NCBI GenBank assembly: GCA_949841355.1
Contig: CATKZP010000024.1
Span: 1 to 33,421, forward strand
DNA length: 33,421 bases
From: an uncultured Oscillospiraceae bacterium
GTDB taxonomy: Bacteria; Bacillota; Clostridia; Oscillospirales; Oscillospiraceae
Direction: 5' to 3'
Position 1 is the stretch's first letter. Every line of letters starts with the position of its first letter. Positions 1-7,727 of this stretch are shown here, one piece after another. A program made the position numbers and the translations under genes. The notes beneath the pieces are model-generated. The model made no database searches. It saw nothing but the letters and a program-made list of their open reading frames with translations, and had not been told where the DNA came from.

Positions 1-1
1 C

Positions 2-664
2 TCCCGCGAGGTGAAGGAGATCGGCCCCCAGCGCGATAAGATCCGGGGCTCCCGGGCTACGGGGGTGCTGCTGACGGAAAACAATGTGTTTGCCGTTTAT
101 AATGCTGGTGGGTCTGAGATAAAATGGACACGTGAGGCCGAGCTGCGGCTGCGGGCGTTTCTTCAATACGATTTGTGTTTGCAACGGCTTTCAGAGCAGT
201 ATGGGAGTGCCAGACAGAGCGCGATCATCTTCGGAAACGATATGAAGCTGGTGCCTATGCTAATGGGAGTGGACAGCGACCAACGCCATAAATACCTTGT
301 GGTGGAGGAAGACTACAATTGCTTTTATTACTTGACAAATGACCATTATGGAGAGATCATTTTGCGGCTGTTTTGTGAGCCGGATAAGAAGGCTATGCTG
401 GATAATGTTTTGATGGAGGGACTATCCGAAGCCCAGCAGTATGGACACGTGGAGCATGACGCTATGGACAGGGAGTGCCCGGTATTGTTCGGCTACACCT
501 GCGATATGCCCCGGATCAGGCGGTTCAATATTGGCTTGAGGGCGAACAGATTAAGGGGAATACTGTACTGTTTCAACTTTCAAGAGGAAGCGATGAGGCA
601 GGTCTGCGGGCCGAATGTGGAGATACAGTGTATGAGTTTTGAAACGGTTGAAGGGTTGCTATAG
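2..664 (+). CDS. Unrecognised protein, 5'-truncated by the window edge
   Basis: The reading frame is open from the first bases, so the gene probably begins outside the window; a GTG at 11 exists but has no convincing ribosome site. About 220 residues are visible. I do not recognise a family. The protein looks soluble, with no membrane segment or signal peptide, and is rich in aromatic and charged residues, with a Cys/Met/Phe-rich C-terminal third. The gene is clearly more AT-rich than the rest of the window and ends at a strong inverted repeat facing the ABC gene. The different base composition and lack of a recognisable housekeeping role are compatible with accessory or mobile-element DNA, but nothing in view proves that. 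Confidence 0.6.
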   Translation, partial: SREVKEIGPQRDKIRGSRATGVLLTENNVFAVYNAGGSEIKWTREAELRLRAFLQYDLCLQRLSEQYGSARQSAIIFGNDMKLVPMLMGVDSDQRHKYLVVEEDYNCFYYLTNDHYGEIILRLFCEPDKKAMLDNVLMEGLSEAQQYGHVEHDAMDRECPVLFGYTCDMPRIRRFNIGLRANRLRGILYCFNFQEEAMRQVCGPNVEIQCMSFETVEGLL

Positions 665-666
665 AC

Positions 667-706
667 ATGGGCCGGGACTGGTTTTTCAAAACCAACCCCG
701 GCCCAT
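667..706. terminator. Hairpin between convergent genes, likely bidirectional terminator
   Basis: A 10-bp outer stem (ATGGGCCGGG at 667-676 with CCCGGCCCAT at 697-706) continues into an inner stem TGGTTTT/AAAACCA with a 2-base loop. It lies between the stop codons of the two convergent genes. The flanks are not U-rich beyond a short A/T run, so termination is inferred from position and stability. Confidence 0.6.
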
Positions 707-712
707 AAAAAC

Positions 713-2479
713 CTATGCCAGTGACCAATTCTGGCTTTCGGTTTGCAGCTTGACCATACGAGCAAAAGTTCCATTCTTTTTCATCAGTTCCTCCGGGGTC
801 CCCGTTTCGGCCACAGTGCCGCCGGACAGCACTACGATCTTGTTGGCATTCTCCACCGTCCTCATTCGGTGGGCGATGATCAACACCGTCTTTTGCTCCA
901 CCAGCCGGGAGATGGCCTGCTGAATCTCCGTCTCGTTCTCCGCGTCCAGGGAGGCGGTAGCCTCGTCCAGCAGAATGATGGGTGCGTCCTTTAAGAGCGC
1001 ACGGGCGATGGAAATGCGCTGCCGTTCGCCCCCGGAGAGGGTGGAGCCGTTTTCCCCGATCATGGTCTGATACCCCTGGGGGAGCTTGGCGATGAACTCC
1101 TCGCACATGGCCTCTTTCGCCGCCTGGATAACTTCAGCGTCCGTGGCATCCTTTCTGCCGATGCGGATGTTCTCCATCACCGTGTTGTTGAACAGCGTTA
1201 CATCCTGGAACACGATGGAGTAGGCGTTCAGGAGCTTCTCCGGGTCTACCGTGGCAACATCCACGCCGCCCACGGTGATCCGGCCCCGGTCTATATCCCA
1301 AAACCGCGCTGCCAGCTTTGCGGCGGTGGACTTGCCGCCCCCGGAGGGGCCTACCAGGGCCACCGTCTCCCCAGCGCCCACCCGAATGGTCACATCACGG
1401 AGCGCGTCCGTTGTTCCGCCTGTGTAGCGGAAGGTCACATTTTCCAGGACAACGTCGTTGTCCGTGGGGACCTTGCCGCTGCGGGGTTCGGGCAGAGGCT
1501 CCACATCCAGAATGGAGTGGATACGGCTCATGGCGTCCGCCACGATCATGCCGTTTTCGCTCATAAACATCACCTTGGTCATGGCCGTGGCAATGAGGGG
1601 CGTGAAGATCACATAGAAGATGAAGTTCAGCAGCACCGGCTGGGCCACCGGCCCACCGCCCGCCAGAATCAGCGCCAGTACAATCAGGAACGCGAAGGCG
1701 CTGTTGACCAGGACCGTATAGGACAGCATGGACGGGCGGCACTTCTTGCAGTAGGACATGACAAAATCGTAGTAGCCGTCGATGGTCCCCTTGAACCGCT
1801 TGAAGGAGTGGACGGTCTGCCCGAAGGTTTTCACCACCGGAACGCCCCGCACATACTCCACCGCCTCATTGTTCATATCCGCCAAGGCGTTTTGGTAGAG
1901 CTTCATGTCCTCCGCCATAGAAGGTCCGGCCATCTTGAACATAGCCGCAAAGCCCAGAATCACCGGCAGGAGGCTGACAAGGCCAAACCGCCAGTCAAAC
2001 AGAAACAGCATGACGATCATGCACACCGGCGTGGTGACCGCCGCCGACATATCGGGAAGCTGGTGGGCCAGATAGGTTTCGGTGGCCGCGCTGCTGTCGC
2101 TGACGATGCGGCGAATTTTTCCGCTGCCCGTCTCCCCGATGAAGCCCAAGGGTAGCTCGGCAATATGGGCCATCAGCGCCTTGCGGATATTTCCGGCGAT
2201 ACGGAAGGCCGACAGGTGGGAACTCATCAGGGCGCAGACATAAATCACGATGGACAGCACCGCAAATCCCACCGCCATCCAGCCGTTGCGGACGATGTGC
2301 GTGGCCTGTGCGTAGTTGGGGGCCACCTCAATGACCTCCCGGATAATTCGGAACAGGAAAACGAAGGGGAACAGAGCCAGGACTGCGCTGACGGCGGACA
2401 ACAGCAGGGATAGGTAGGTCAGATACCTGTGTCCCCCGGCATAGCCCATCAGCTCCTGGAGATTGCTGTTTTTCTTCAA
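713..2479 (-). CDS. ABC transporter, fused permease and ATPase (exporter-type half transporter)
   Basis: An integral membrane protein of about 588 residues: an N-terminal six-helix transmembrane domain, then an ABC ATPase with Walker A GPSGGGKST, signature LSGGERQR and Walker B IILLDEATA followed by the H-loop region (IIAHRM). This is the half-transporter layout that works as a homo- or heterodimer. The start is the TTG at 2479: a perfect AAGGAGGT lies six bases before it, whereas the TTG further upstream at 2500 has no ribosome site. It follows its TetR gene on the same strand. Such genes often come in pairs, but no second ABC gene follows; an unrelated convergent gene does. The substrate is unknown. 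A GTTAG-N6-CTAAC palindrome upstream, also found before feoA, feoB and flavodoxin, suggests an iron-related role (inference). Confidence 0.9.
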   Translation of the reverse strand: MKKNSNLQELMGYAGGHRYLTYLSLLLSAVSAVLALFPFVFLFRIIREVIEVAPNYAQATHIVRNGWMAVGFAVLSIVIYVCALMSSHLSAFRIAGNIRKALMAHIAELPLGFIGETGSGKIRRIVSDSSAATETYLAHQLPDMSAAVTTPVCMIVMLFLFDWRFGLVSLLPVILGFAAMFKMAGPSMAEDMKLYQNALADMNNEAVEYVRGVPVVKTFGQTVHSFKRFKGTIDGYYDFVMSYCKKCRPSMLSYTVLVNSAFAFLIVLALILAGGGPVAQPVLLNFIFYVIFTPLIATAMTKVMFMSENGMIVADAMSRIHSILDVEPLPEPRSGKVPTDNDVVLENVTFRYTGGTTDALRDVTIRVGAGETVALVGPSGGGKSTAAKLAARFWDIDRGRITVGGVDVATVDPEKLLNAYSIVFQDVTLFNNTVMENIRIGRKDATDAEVIQAAKEAMCEEFIAKLPQGYQTMIGENGSTLSGGERQRISIARALLKDAPIILLDEATASLDAENETEIQQAISRLVEQKTVLIIAHRMRTVENANKIVVLSGGTVAETGTPEELMKKNGTFARMVKLQTESQNWSLA

Positions 2480-2550
2480 GTGGATACCTCCTTGTGACAA
2501 ATGATTTATGATACAGAAAGCGCCGCGGACACTTTCTCATATCCATCCCC

Positions 2551-2574
2551 GTAAGTTAGTTATTGCTAACTTAC
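2551..2574. promoter_or_regulatory. GTTAG-N6-CTAAC operator, site A (upstream of ABC gene)
   Basis: Perfect 9-bp arms GTAAGTTAG and CTAACTTAC separated by six bases, in the short gap between the TetR stop and the ABC start. On the minus strand a weak promoter (TTGGCT, 17 bases, TAACTT) would overlap it. It shares the core with four other sites at 10653, 11158, 12376 and 12457. It could also be a hairpin, but there is no T-tract. Confidence 0.6.
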
Positions 2575-2587
2575 GAGCCAAATGAAA

Positions 2588-2602
2588 GGGGTCTTAGACC
2601 CC
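2588..2602 (-). terminator. Short hairpin over the TetR stop codon, possible weak terminator
   Basis: GGGGTC/GACCCC stem with the stop codon itself as the 3-base loop, followed on the minus strand by a T-rich stretch (TTTCATTT). The stem has only six pairs, so termination may be partial and let some readthrough reach the ABC gene. Confidence 0.35.
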
Positions 2603-3208
2603 CATCATACTGTGCCAGCCAGCAAGGAAAAAATCCTGGAGCTGTTTGACATAGTGCTTTGCCCGGTCATAGGGCATATCGTGGACCACGACCTCGAATA
2701 TCCCGTGGAACATCCCGCTGGCAATGATGTGGCAGAGCTGATCGTCCAGCTCTGGGATGTCCCGGCCCTGTCTGCGCAGGACTTCCATGAAACGCTGGGT
2801 GGCTTCCACTTCGATCTCTACCATGTTGTGGATAAAGTTTTCATATCCAGTGCCTTGGGCCTTGCAGATCAACAATCTGAACGGGTCAAGATGCTGGTAC
2901 ACATAGCCCAGCATTTCCTTTACGCAATCACTGGATTCTACCCCTACATGGCTGGGCTGTTCCGCCTCCGGCAACTGGGAGAACGCCGTCTGTGCCCTCA
3001 TAAACATTCCCATGACCGCCGCCGCGTGAGGTTCTACCAGGGCGGTAAACAGAGCGTCCTTGCTGGAGTAGTATCCATAAAAGGCTCCGGTAGTCACTCC
3101 GGCATTCTTGACGATCTGCCGCAGTGAGGCATCCGCAAAGCCCTTTTCCAGAAATTCCTCCATTGCCGCCTGATGGATGCGGGTTAAAGTTTCGCCTTGT
3201 TCTTCCAT
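2594..3208 (-). CDS. TetR/AcrR family transcriptional regulator
   Basis: A 204-residue protein with an N-terminal TetR-type helix-turn-helix: an ASLRQIVKNAGVTTGAFYGYY stretch with the usual G-x-F-Y-x-Y-F/Y-x-S-K-D ending around residues 30-55. A helical ligand-binding and dimer domain follows. I chose the ATG at 3208, giving a normal family length; the GTG at 3229 would lie inside the likely 5' leader. The gene sits directly upstream of the ABC transporter in the same direction, the usual arrangement for a repressor controlling an efflux or uptake pump. A palindrome overlapping its own promoter suggests autoregulation. The ligand cannot be told from sequence. Confidence 0.9.
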   Translation of the reverse strand: MEEQGETLTRIHQAAMEEFLEKGFADASLRQIVKNAGVTTGAFYGYYSSKDALFTALVEPHAAAVMGMFMRAQTAFSQLPEAEQPSHVGVESSDCVKEMLGYVYQHLDPFRLLICKAQGTGYENFIHNMVEIEVEATQRFMEVLRRQGRDIPELDDQLCHIIASGMFHGIFEVVVHDMPYDRAKHYVKQLQDFFLAGWHSMMGV

Positions 3209-3234
3209 GTGTCCGCCCCCATATAACACCGATA

Positions 3235-3275
3235 TATAACAATGTTATAATAATCCGAACGGGCAGGTTTGTCAA
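3235..3275 (-). promoter_or_regulatory. TetR gene promoter with overlapping palindromic operator
   Basis: On the minus strand, TTGACA (3270-3275), a 17-base spacer and TATTAT (3247-3252) form a near-consensus sigma-A promoter. The perfect odd palindrome TATAACA-A-TGTTATA (3235-3249) overlaps the -10 and the likely start point, the usual place for a TetR autoregulatory operator. A related half (ATATAACA) recurs at 3221. Confidence 0.7.
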
Positions 3276-3348
3276 GCCTTGGATCCATTTTTATTGTGCA
3301 GGGCAGCTCAGGCCGCTAAGCGGCGCTCGCGCGGCTCCAAGACAGAGC

Positions 3349-3376
3349 TTGCAAATTATTTGATTGCGGCTATAAT
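3349..3376 (+). promoter_or_regulatory. Promoter of the two-component operon
   Basis: TTGCAA (3349-3354), a 16-base spacer and a perfect TATAAT (3371-3376), followed by a leader with a small GCCTG-GGAA-CAGGC hairpin and the GGGAGG ribosome site of the response regulator. Confidence 0.6.
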
Positions 3377-3432
3377 GAAAGTGCCTGGGAACAGGCGGGA
3401 GGATCTTTGCCATTGCTGGGAGGCGACAAAGT

Positions 3433-4122
3433 ATGAGGGTCCTGGTGGTTGAGGACGCGCGGGACATGAACCGCTTGATCGAAAAGACATTGAAAAAGGC
3501 CGGCTACAGCGTGGATTGCTGCTTTGACGGCGAGGAAGCGCTGAGCTATCTGCCAGGCGCTGAGTATGACGCGATCTTGCTGGATGTGATGATGCCGAAG
3601 CTGGACGGCTACACTTTGCTGGAACAGCTCCGGGACAGGGACATGGCGGTGCCCGTGATGTTTCTGACGGCCAAAGACGCTGTTGACGACCGGGTAAAAG
3701 GGCTGGACCTGGGCGCGGACGACTATCTGGTCAAGCCCTTTTCCTTTGACGAGCTTCTGGCCCGGATCCGCGCCATGACCAGAAAGCGCAGCGAAAACCG
3801 AAAAAACCAGTTTTTCCTGGCCGATCTGACTGTAGACATCGAACGGAGAACGGCTTTTCGGGCGAGGAAGGAGATTACGCTTCTCCCCAAAGAGTTTTCC
3901 CTTTTGGAGTGTATGATCCGTAATCAGGGCGTCGTCCTGTCCCGGGAACAGCTGGAGAACCAGATATGGAATTATGAGTTTTCAGGCAGCTCCAACAATA
4001 TAGATGTGTATATCAGCCGCCTGCGGAAGAAGATCGACAGCGGATATCCGCTCAAGCTGCTCCATACCATCCGCGGCGTGGGCTGGGTCCTGAAGGCGGA
4101 CGAAGCTGGGGGAACATCATGA
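3433..4122 (+). CDS. OmpR/PhoB-family response regulator
   Basis: A 229-residue protein with a receiver domain (residues 1-115) and a winged-helix DNA-binding domain (about 130-223). The receiver has the acidic pair E7/D8, phosphoacceptor D51 in LLDVMMPK, T79 and K101 in KPF. The output domain shows the typical L-x-P-K-E-F-x-L-L segment and the R-x-x-G-V-G-W ending. A GGGAGG site precedes the ATG. It overlaps the kinase gene by four bases (ATGA), so the two are translationally coupled. Its likely targets are the two PepSY genes downstream, whose promoter carries an 11-bp-period direct repeat of the kind bound by this family. The signal is unknown. Confidence 0.95.
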   Translation: MRVLVVEDARDMNRLIEKTLKKAGYSVDCCFDGEEALSYLPGAEYDAILLDVMMPKLDGYTLLEQLRDRDMAVPVMFLTAKDAVDDRVKGLDLGADDYLVKPFSFDELLARIRAMTRKRSENRKNQFFLADLTVDIERRTAFRARKEITLLPKEFSLLECMIRNQGVVLSREQLENQIWNYEFSGSSNNIDVYISRLRKKIDSGYPLKLLHTIRGVGWVLKADEAGGTS

Positions 4123-5528
4123 GGAAGCTCTCTGTGAAGACCCGGATCGCCGTGTGGCTTACGCTGCTGATGGGGCTGCTGGCCGCGCTGCTGCTGGCGT
4201 TCCTGCTGTCCATCAGCAAGGTGGTGGCCGTTCGGACCGCCATGTCACAGCTGGCGCAGACGGTTCGGAGCAACCTGAGCCATACCGCCATGCCCAATGG
4301 ACGATTGGAGCTGGGAAGCGGCTTTGATTTTTACCAGGACGGCGTGACCACCCTGATCTACAGCCGGGATAAGGCCCTGCTGGCCGGCCAGCTCCCGGCG
4401 TCCTTCACGGTGGAGGAGGCGTTCCAAAATGGCCTGACCCGAATGGTGAGCACCGGGGCCGAGCAGTACCTGGTTCTGGATCTGTGGCTCCCCATGGGAT
4501 GGGAAAACGGGGTGTGGCTGCGCGGCGTCATGGAGGCCCCTGAAAACCGCCGGCTTATGTTCAAGCTGCTCCTCGTGGCGCTTATCATCATGCCGGCGTT
4601 CATGGCGTCGGCCGCACTGGGCAGCTATCGAATCGCGAAAAGGGCGTTTCGTCCTTTGGACAGCATTACCGCGACAGCGGCGTCTATCAACGAGGCCCAG
4701 GACCTGTCGCGCCGCATTGGACTGCCGCCGGGAAAGGATGAATTTTCCCAGCTTGCCGCAGCCTTTGACCAGCTGCTCCAGCGGCTGGAGCGGTCCTTTG
4801 AGTCGGAGAAGCAGTTTACGGCCGACGCCTCGCATGAGCTTCGCACCCCGGTGTCCATTATCACAGGGGCCTGCGAATACGCGGAAAGGTACGATGAGAC
4901 CGGGGAGGAACGGCAGGAGACCATTTCCATGATCCACCGTCAGGCGGATAAAATGTCCCAGCTGATCTCCCAGCTGATGAGCATGACCCGGCTGGAGCAG
5001 GGAACCGAGCCGGTCCGGCTGGAGCGCGTCAGCCTGGATAAGCTGCTGCGCTCTCTCTGCGGGGAGCTGGCCTGCGATCCCAGCCGTCTGGTTTTAGAGG
5101 TCCCCAACGGTTTGACGGTGGAGGCCGATCCATCGCTGCTGGCCAGGCTGCTCCGGAATCTGGTGGAAAACGGGTTCAAATATGGCAGGCCGGATGGCCA
5201 CGTATGGATATCGGCCGCTAAGGAGGGCGGCGAGGTCCTGTTGGAGGTGCGGGACGACGGCATGGGGATCCCCTCCGGCCAGCAGGACAAAATTTGGCAG
5301 AGGTTCTATCGGGCGGACCCGGCCCGGGGCGAAGGGGGAACGGGGCTTGGGCTGTCCATCGTGCGGCAGATCGCCCAGCTCCACGGGGGATACATGACCC
5401 TGGAGAGCGTTCCGCGGGTAGGCAGCGCGTTTACCCTCCATCTGCCTGCCCCGGAGGATGCCGCAGATCAAGGAAGCCCGATCAAATTTCAAACTGGCAA
5501 AGCCCCCGGCGGACCGCCTGTCAGCTAG
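4119..5528 (+). CDS. Membrane sensor histidine kinase
   Basis: A 469-residue partner of the preceding regulator. Two membrane helices (about residues 10-36 and 146-170) flank a small extracytoplasmic sensor domain of about 110 residues. A HAMP linker follows, then the dimerisation domain with DASHELRTP (phosphorylated His at 239) and an ATPase domain with the N box (NLVENGFKYG), G1 (DDGMGIP), F box (FYRADP) and G2 (GGTGLGLS). All catalytic motifs are intact. The last 20 or so residues are a poorly conserved tail encoded within the left arm of a strong inverted repeat. The ligand is not evident. Confidence 0.95.
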   Translation: MRKLSVKTRIAVWLTLLMGLLAALLLAFLLSISKVVAVRTAMSQLAQTVRSNLSHTAMPNGRLELGSGFDFYQDGVTTLIYSRDKALLAGQLPASFTVEEAFQNGLTRMVSTGAEQYLVLDLWLPMGWENGVWLRGVMEAPENRRLMFKLLLVALIIMPAFMASAALGSYRIAKRAFRPLDSITATAASINEAQDLSRRIGLPPGKDEFSQLAAAFDQLLQRLERSFESEKQFTADASHELRTPVSIITGACEYAERYDETGEERQETISMIHRQADKMSQLISQLMSMTRLEQGTEPVRLERVSLDKLLRSLCGELACDPSRLVLEVPNGLTVEADPSLLARLLRNLVENGFKYGRPDGHVWISAAKEGGEVLLEVRDDGMGIPSGQQDKIWQRFYRADPARGEGGTGLGLSIVRQIAQLHGGYMTLESVPRVGSAFTLHLPAPEDAADQGSPIKFQTGKAPGGPPVS

Positions 5529-5538
5529 GCGGTCCGCC
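5508..5538 (+). terminator. Hairpin at the end of the kinase gene
   Basis: Perfect 11-bp stem GGCGGACCGCC (5508-5518) / GGCGGTCCGCC (5528-5538) with a 9-base loop that includes part of the stop codon. No T-tract follows, so it may be a terminator or an mRNA-stabilising hairpin separating the two-component genes from the PepSY genes. Confidence 0.5.
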
Positions 5539-5566
5539 GAAGGATCGATTTAAAATTTCTTTCCAA

Positions 5567-5604
5567 ATTTCATGTAGATTTCATGTTGGCGCAGTAGACT
5601 ATAC
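5567..5604 (+). promoter_or_regulatory. Direct-repeat response-regulator site and promoter of the PepSY genes
   Basis: ATTTCATGT occurs at 5567-5575 and again at 5578-5586, an exact 9-base repeat with an 11-base period; a partial copy (ATTTC) is at 5555. A -10-like stretch (TAGACTATAC, 5595-5604) follows about 10 bases after the second copy and no good -35 is present. This is the geometry of PhoB/OmpR-activated promoters, where the repeats replace the -35. Confidence 0.55.
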
Positions 5605-5627
5605 CCAGCAACGGAAAGGAGCGCGTT

Positions 5628-6494
5628 ATGAGGAGAAACAAATTCTTGTGCATGATCGTGTTGCTGCTGCTGCTTTTCAGCGGCTGCGCCCAGCGGCAGA
5701 GCCAAATGGGCTATATTGGCGCGGACGCGGCAAAGCGGGCGGCCTTGGAAGCGGCGTCGCTGTCGGAGCAGGAGGTGAGTTCCTTCCGCACGGATATGGG
5801 GACCCGCGACGGACTGGATTATTACCAGGTCTGCTTTGAGGCGGCCGGCCGGAGCTATCGGTATGACGTCGATGCCCTTACCGGGGTGGTGATCGACGAG
5901 GAAGATCCTGCCGGTACGGATGGCGGTCAAGCGGGGTGGCCTGAGCCGGGCGGCCCGCCGGAGTCTGACGATCCGGGTCCTGTCGTAAACTCGCCCCAGC
6001 CCGTCCCTGAAGCGTCCGCCCCGGTGGTCCCGGGCCCCGAGCCGGATCCTTATATCGGAGAGGACGAGGCCAGGCGCATCGCCTTGGAGCACGCGGGACT
6101 GGAGGAAAGCCAGGTCACGTTTGTCTGCTCCCTTCTGGAGTTTGACGATGGGCAATGGGAATATGACGTGGAATTCTATACCGCGAATTATGAGGAGTAT
6201 GACTATGAGATCGACGCCCTTACCGGGGCGGTGATCAGCTTCGACTATGACGCGGAATACTATTCGCCGTCCGACGGCTCCAGCGCGATTACGGCCGAGC
6301 AGGCCAGACAGGCGGCCCTCGCGCGGGTTCCCGGCGCGGCCGAAAGCGATATACGGAAATTCAAGATCAACGATGACGACGGACTCCTTCTTTACGAGGG
6401 AAAGATCATCTATAACGGCATGGAGTACGAGTTTGAGATCGACGCATACAGTGGCTTTGTCCGCGAATGGTCGGCTGAGCCTTTCAGCCGATAA
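5628..6494 (+). CDS. PepSY-domain lipoprotein
   Basis: A 288-residue secreted protein. A short basic N-terminus and a Leu-rich segment end in FSGC, a lipobox with the lipidated Cys at 20, so the protein is probably anchored to the outer face of the membrane. Three PepSY units follow: about residues 30-90, 140-205 and 220-285. Each has an acidic, aromatic strand pair ending in Y-x-[YF]-[ED]-[IV]-D-A-x-[TS]-G. A Pro/Gly/acid-rich linker (about 95-138) separates the first from the others. PepSY domains are known from peptidase propeptides and are thought to inhibit proteases or bind envelope targets. AAAGGAG precedes the ATG. Next to a two-component system, it may act in envelope sensing or protection (inference). 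Confidence 0.85.
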   Translation: MRRNKFLCMIVLLLLLFSGCAQRQSQMGYIGADAAKRAALEAASLSEQEVSSFRTDMGTRDGLDYYQVCFEAAGRSYRYDVDALTGVVIDEEDPAGTDGGQAGWPEPGGPPESDDPGPVVNSPQPVPEASAPVVPGPEPDPYIGEDEARRIALEHAGLEESQVTFVCSLLEFDDGQWEYDVEFYTANYEEYDYEIDALTGAVISFDYDAEYYSPSDGSSAITAEQARQAALARVPGAAESDIRKFKINDDDGLLLYEGKIIYNGMEYEFEIDAYSGFVREWSAEPFSR

Positions 6495-6522
6495 TGCAAA
6501 ACAGCTGAGGAGGGATTGCGCT

Positions 6523-7641
6523 ATGCGTAAAACGAACAAGACCTGGTTTGTCCGATGGATAGGGGTGCTGATGTGCGCCGTGATGCTGGGTGGGGCTTTA
6601 GTGGTCAACGGGGCGGCAGCTTCAGCGGCTACTGTCAGCGCGACGGTTTCCCCGGACATAACGGTGAAGGTGGACGGCCAAACGCAAACCTTTTTTACCG
6701 TAAGCGGCACACAGGTACACCCGATCCTTTACAACGGCACCACCTATCTGCCCGTTAGGGCTATTGGCATGCTGATGAACAAGAATGTCAACTGGGATCA
6801 GTCCACGCTGACGGTCACCCTTTCTGGAACCCGGACCACCTCCGCCGCGGCGGGGGTCCTGGACGAGAATCCCACGAAGCGGGTCGTTCAGGCGCAGCTG
6901 CGCCCCGACTTTACCATTGTGGTGGACGGCGCGTCCCGCGCCTTCACTGATGCCAATGGAGCCGCGGTCTACCCGATGCTCTACAGCGGCACCACCTATC
7001 TGCCGCTGAGGGCGATCGGCGGGCTGATGGGGAAAACCGTGAGCTGGGACGCGCAGACGCGGACCGCCAGCCTTTCCGGCGGCTCCGGGGACAGCCTGGT
7101 GACGGACGCGGACAGCTTTGGGCCCGGCGCCAACGCTGGGCAGACCAACCCTCAACCCACCCAGCCCGGGAGCGGCGCCGATTCCTGCATCGGCGAGGCC
7201 AAGGCAAGGAGCATCGCGCTGAACCATGCTGGACTGACGGAAGGCCAGGTGACGTTCATTCAGACAAAGCTCGATCATGACAAGGGCCGATGGGAGTACG
7301 AGGTGGAATTTTATACTGCCGGCTATCAGGAGTATGACTATGAGATCGACGCCTTGACAGGCGAGATCCTGGAGTTCGATTATGACGCGGAGCACTGGCC
7401 GCCCCCCCAGCAAAACACGAACGCATCCAAAATCGGAGTTGAAAAGGCAAAAGCTGCCGCCGTGGGCCACGCCGGACTGAGCAGCGGTCAGGTCTCGTTC
7501 GCCAAGGCGAAACTGGATCATGACGACGGCCGGTGGACCTATGAAATCGAATTTATATCCGGGACATGGGAATATGAGTATGAGATCGACGCCTACAGCG
7601 GGGCGGTGCTGAAATACGAGAGAGAGTCTATTTACGATTGA
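6523..7641 (+). CDS. Secreted stalk-domain and PepSY-domain protein
   Basis: A 372-residue protein with a signal peptide (hydrophobic stretch about residues 10-32, cleavage near AAASA). Two copies of the copper-amine-oxidase N-terminal-like ('stalk') domain follow, about residues 42-100 and 124-185. Each contains [NS]GTTYLP[VL]RAIG and an N/S-W-D strand. After a Pro/Gly/Ser linker come two PepSY units (about 225-290 and 300-370). The third quarter is nearly identical in pattern to the middle PepSY unit of the preceding lipoprotein, so the two genes share duplicated modules. The start is the ATG at 6523 behind GAGGAGGG; earlier in-frame starts lie inside the previous gene. It is probably cotranscribed with that gene, 28 bases upstream. 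The stalk domain is typical of cell-wall-associated clostridial proteins. Confidence 0.85.
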   Translation: MRKTNKTWFVRWIGVLMCAVMLGGALVVNGAAASAATVSATVSPDITVKVDGQTQTFFTVSGTQVHPILYNGTTYLPVRAIGMLMNKNVNWDQSTLTVTLSGTRTTSAAAGVLDENPTKRVVQAQLRPDFTIVVDGASRAFTDANGAAVYPMLYSGTTYLPLRAIGGLMGKTVSWDAQTRTASLSGGSGDSLVTDADSFGPGANAGQTNPQPTQPGSGADSCIGEAKARSIALNHAGLTEGQVTFIQTKLDHDKGRWEYEVEFYTAGYQEYDYEIDALTGEILEFDYDAEHWPPPQQNTNASKIGVEKAKAAAVGHAGLSSGQVSFAKAKLDHDDGRWTYEIEFISGTWEYEYEIDAYSGAVLKYERESIYD

Positions 7642-7693
7642 GCGGCAGCGCAGTCGGTCCTGCTCCTTGATTGTTATCTGCTTGAAAGCCATG

Positions 7694-7726
7694 ATGGGCG
7701 GCCCTGCGAGACGCGGGGCCGCCCAT
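7694..7726. terminator. Bidirectional terminator between PepSY and regulator genes
   Basis: Perfect 11-bp arms ATGGGCGGCCC (7694-7704) and GGGCCGCCCAT (7716-7726) plus an inner GCG/CGC, located between two convergent genes and ending just before the regulator's stop codon. Confidence 0.65.
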
Positions 7727-7727
7727 A

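Noticed and set aside
2328..2546. 72-codon open frame overlapping the ABC gene start on the minus strand
   Set aside because: It runs out of frame through the ABC coding region and its start lacks a ribosome site.
3412..3433. ATT start codon upstream of the response regulator, preceded by GGGAGG
   Set aside because: ATT starts are very rare; the ATG at 3433 has its own good GGGAGG site and matches the family start.
5550..6710. 386-codon open frame opposite the PepSY genes
   Set aside because: It is antisense to a lipoprotein with a clear signal and PepSY repeats; the frame has no family resemblance.
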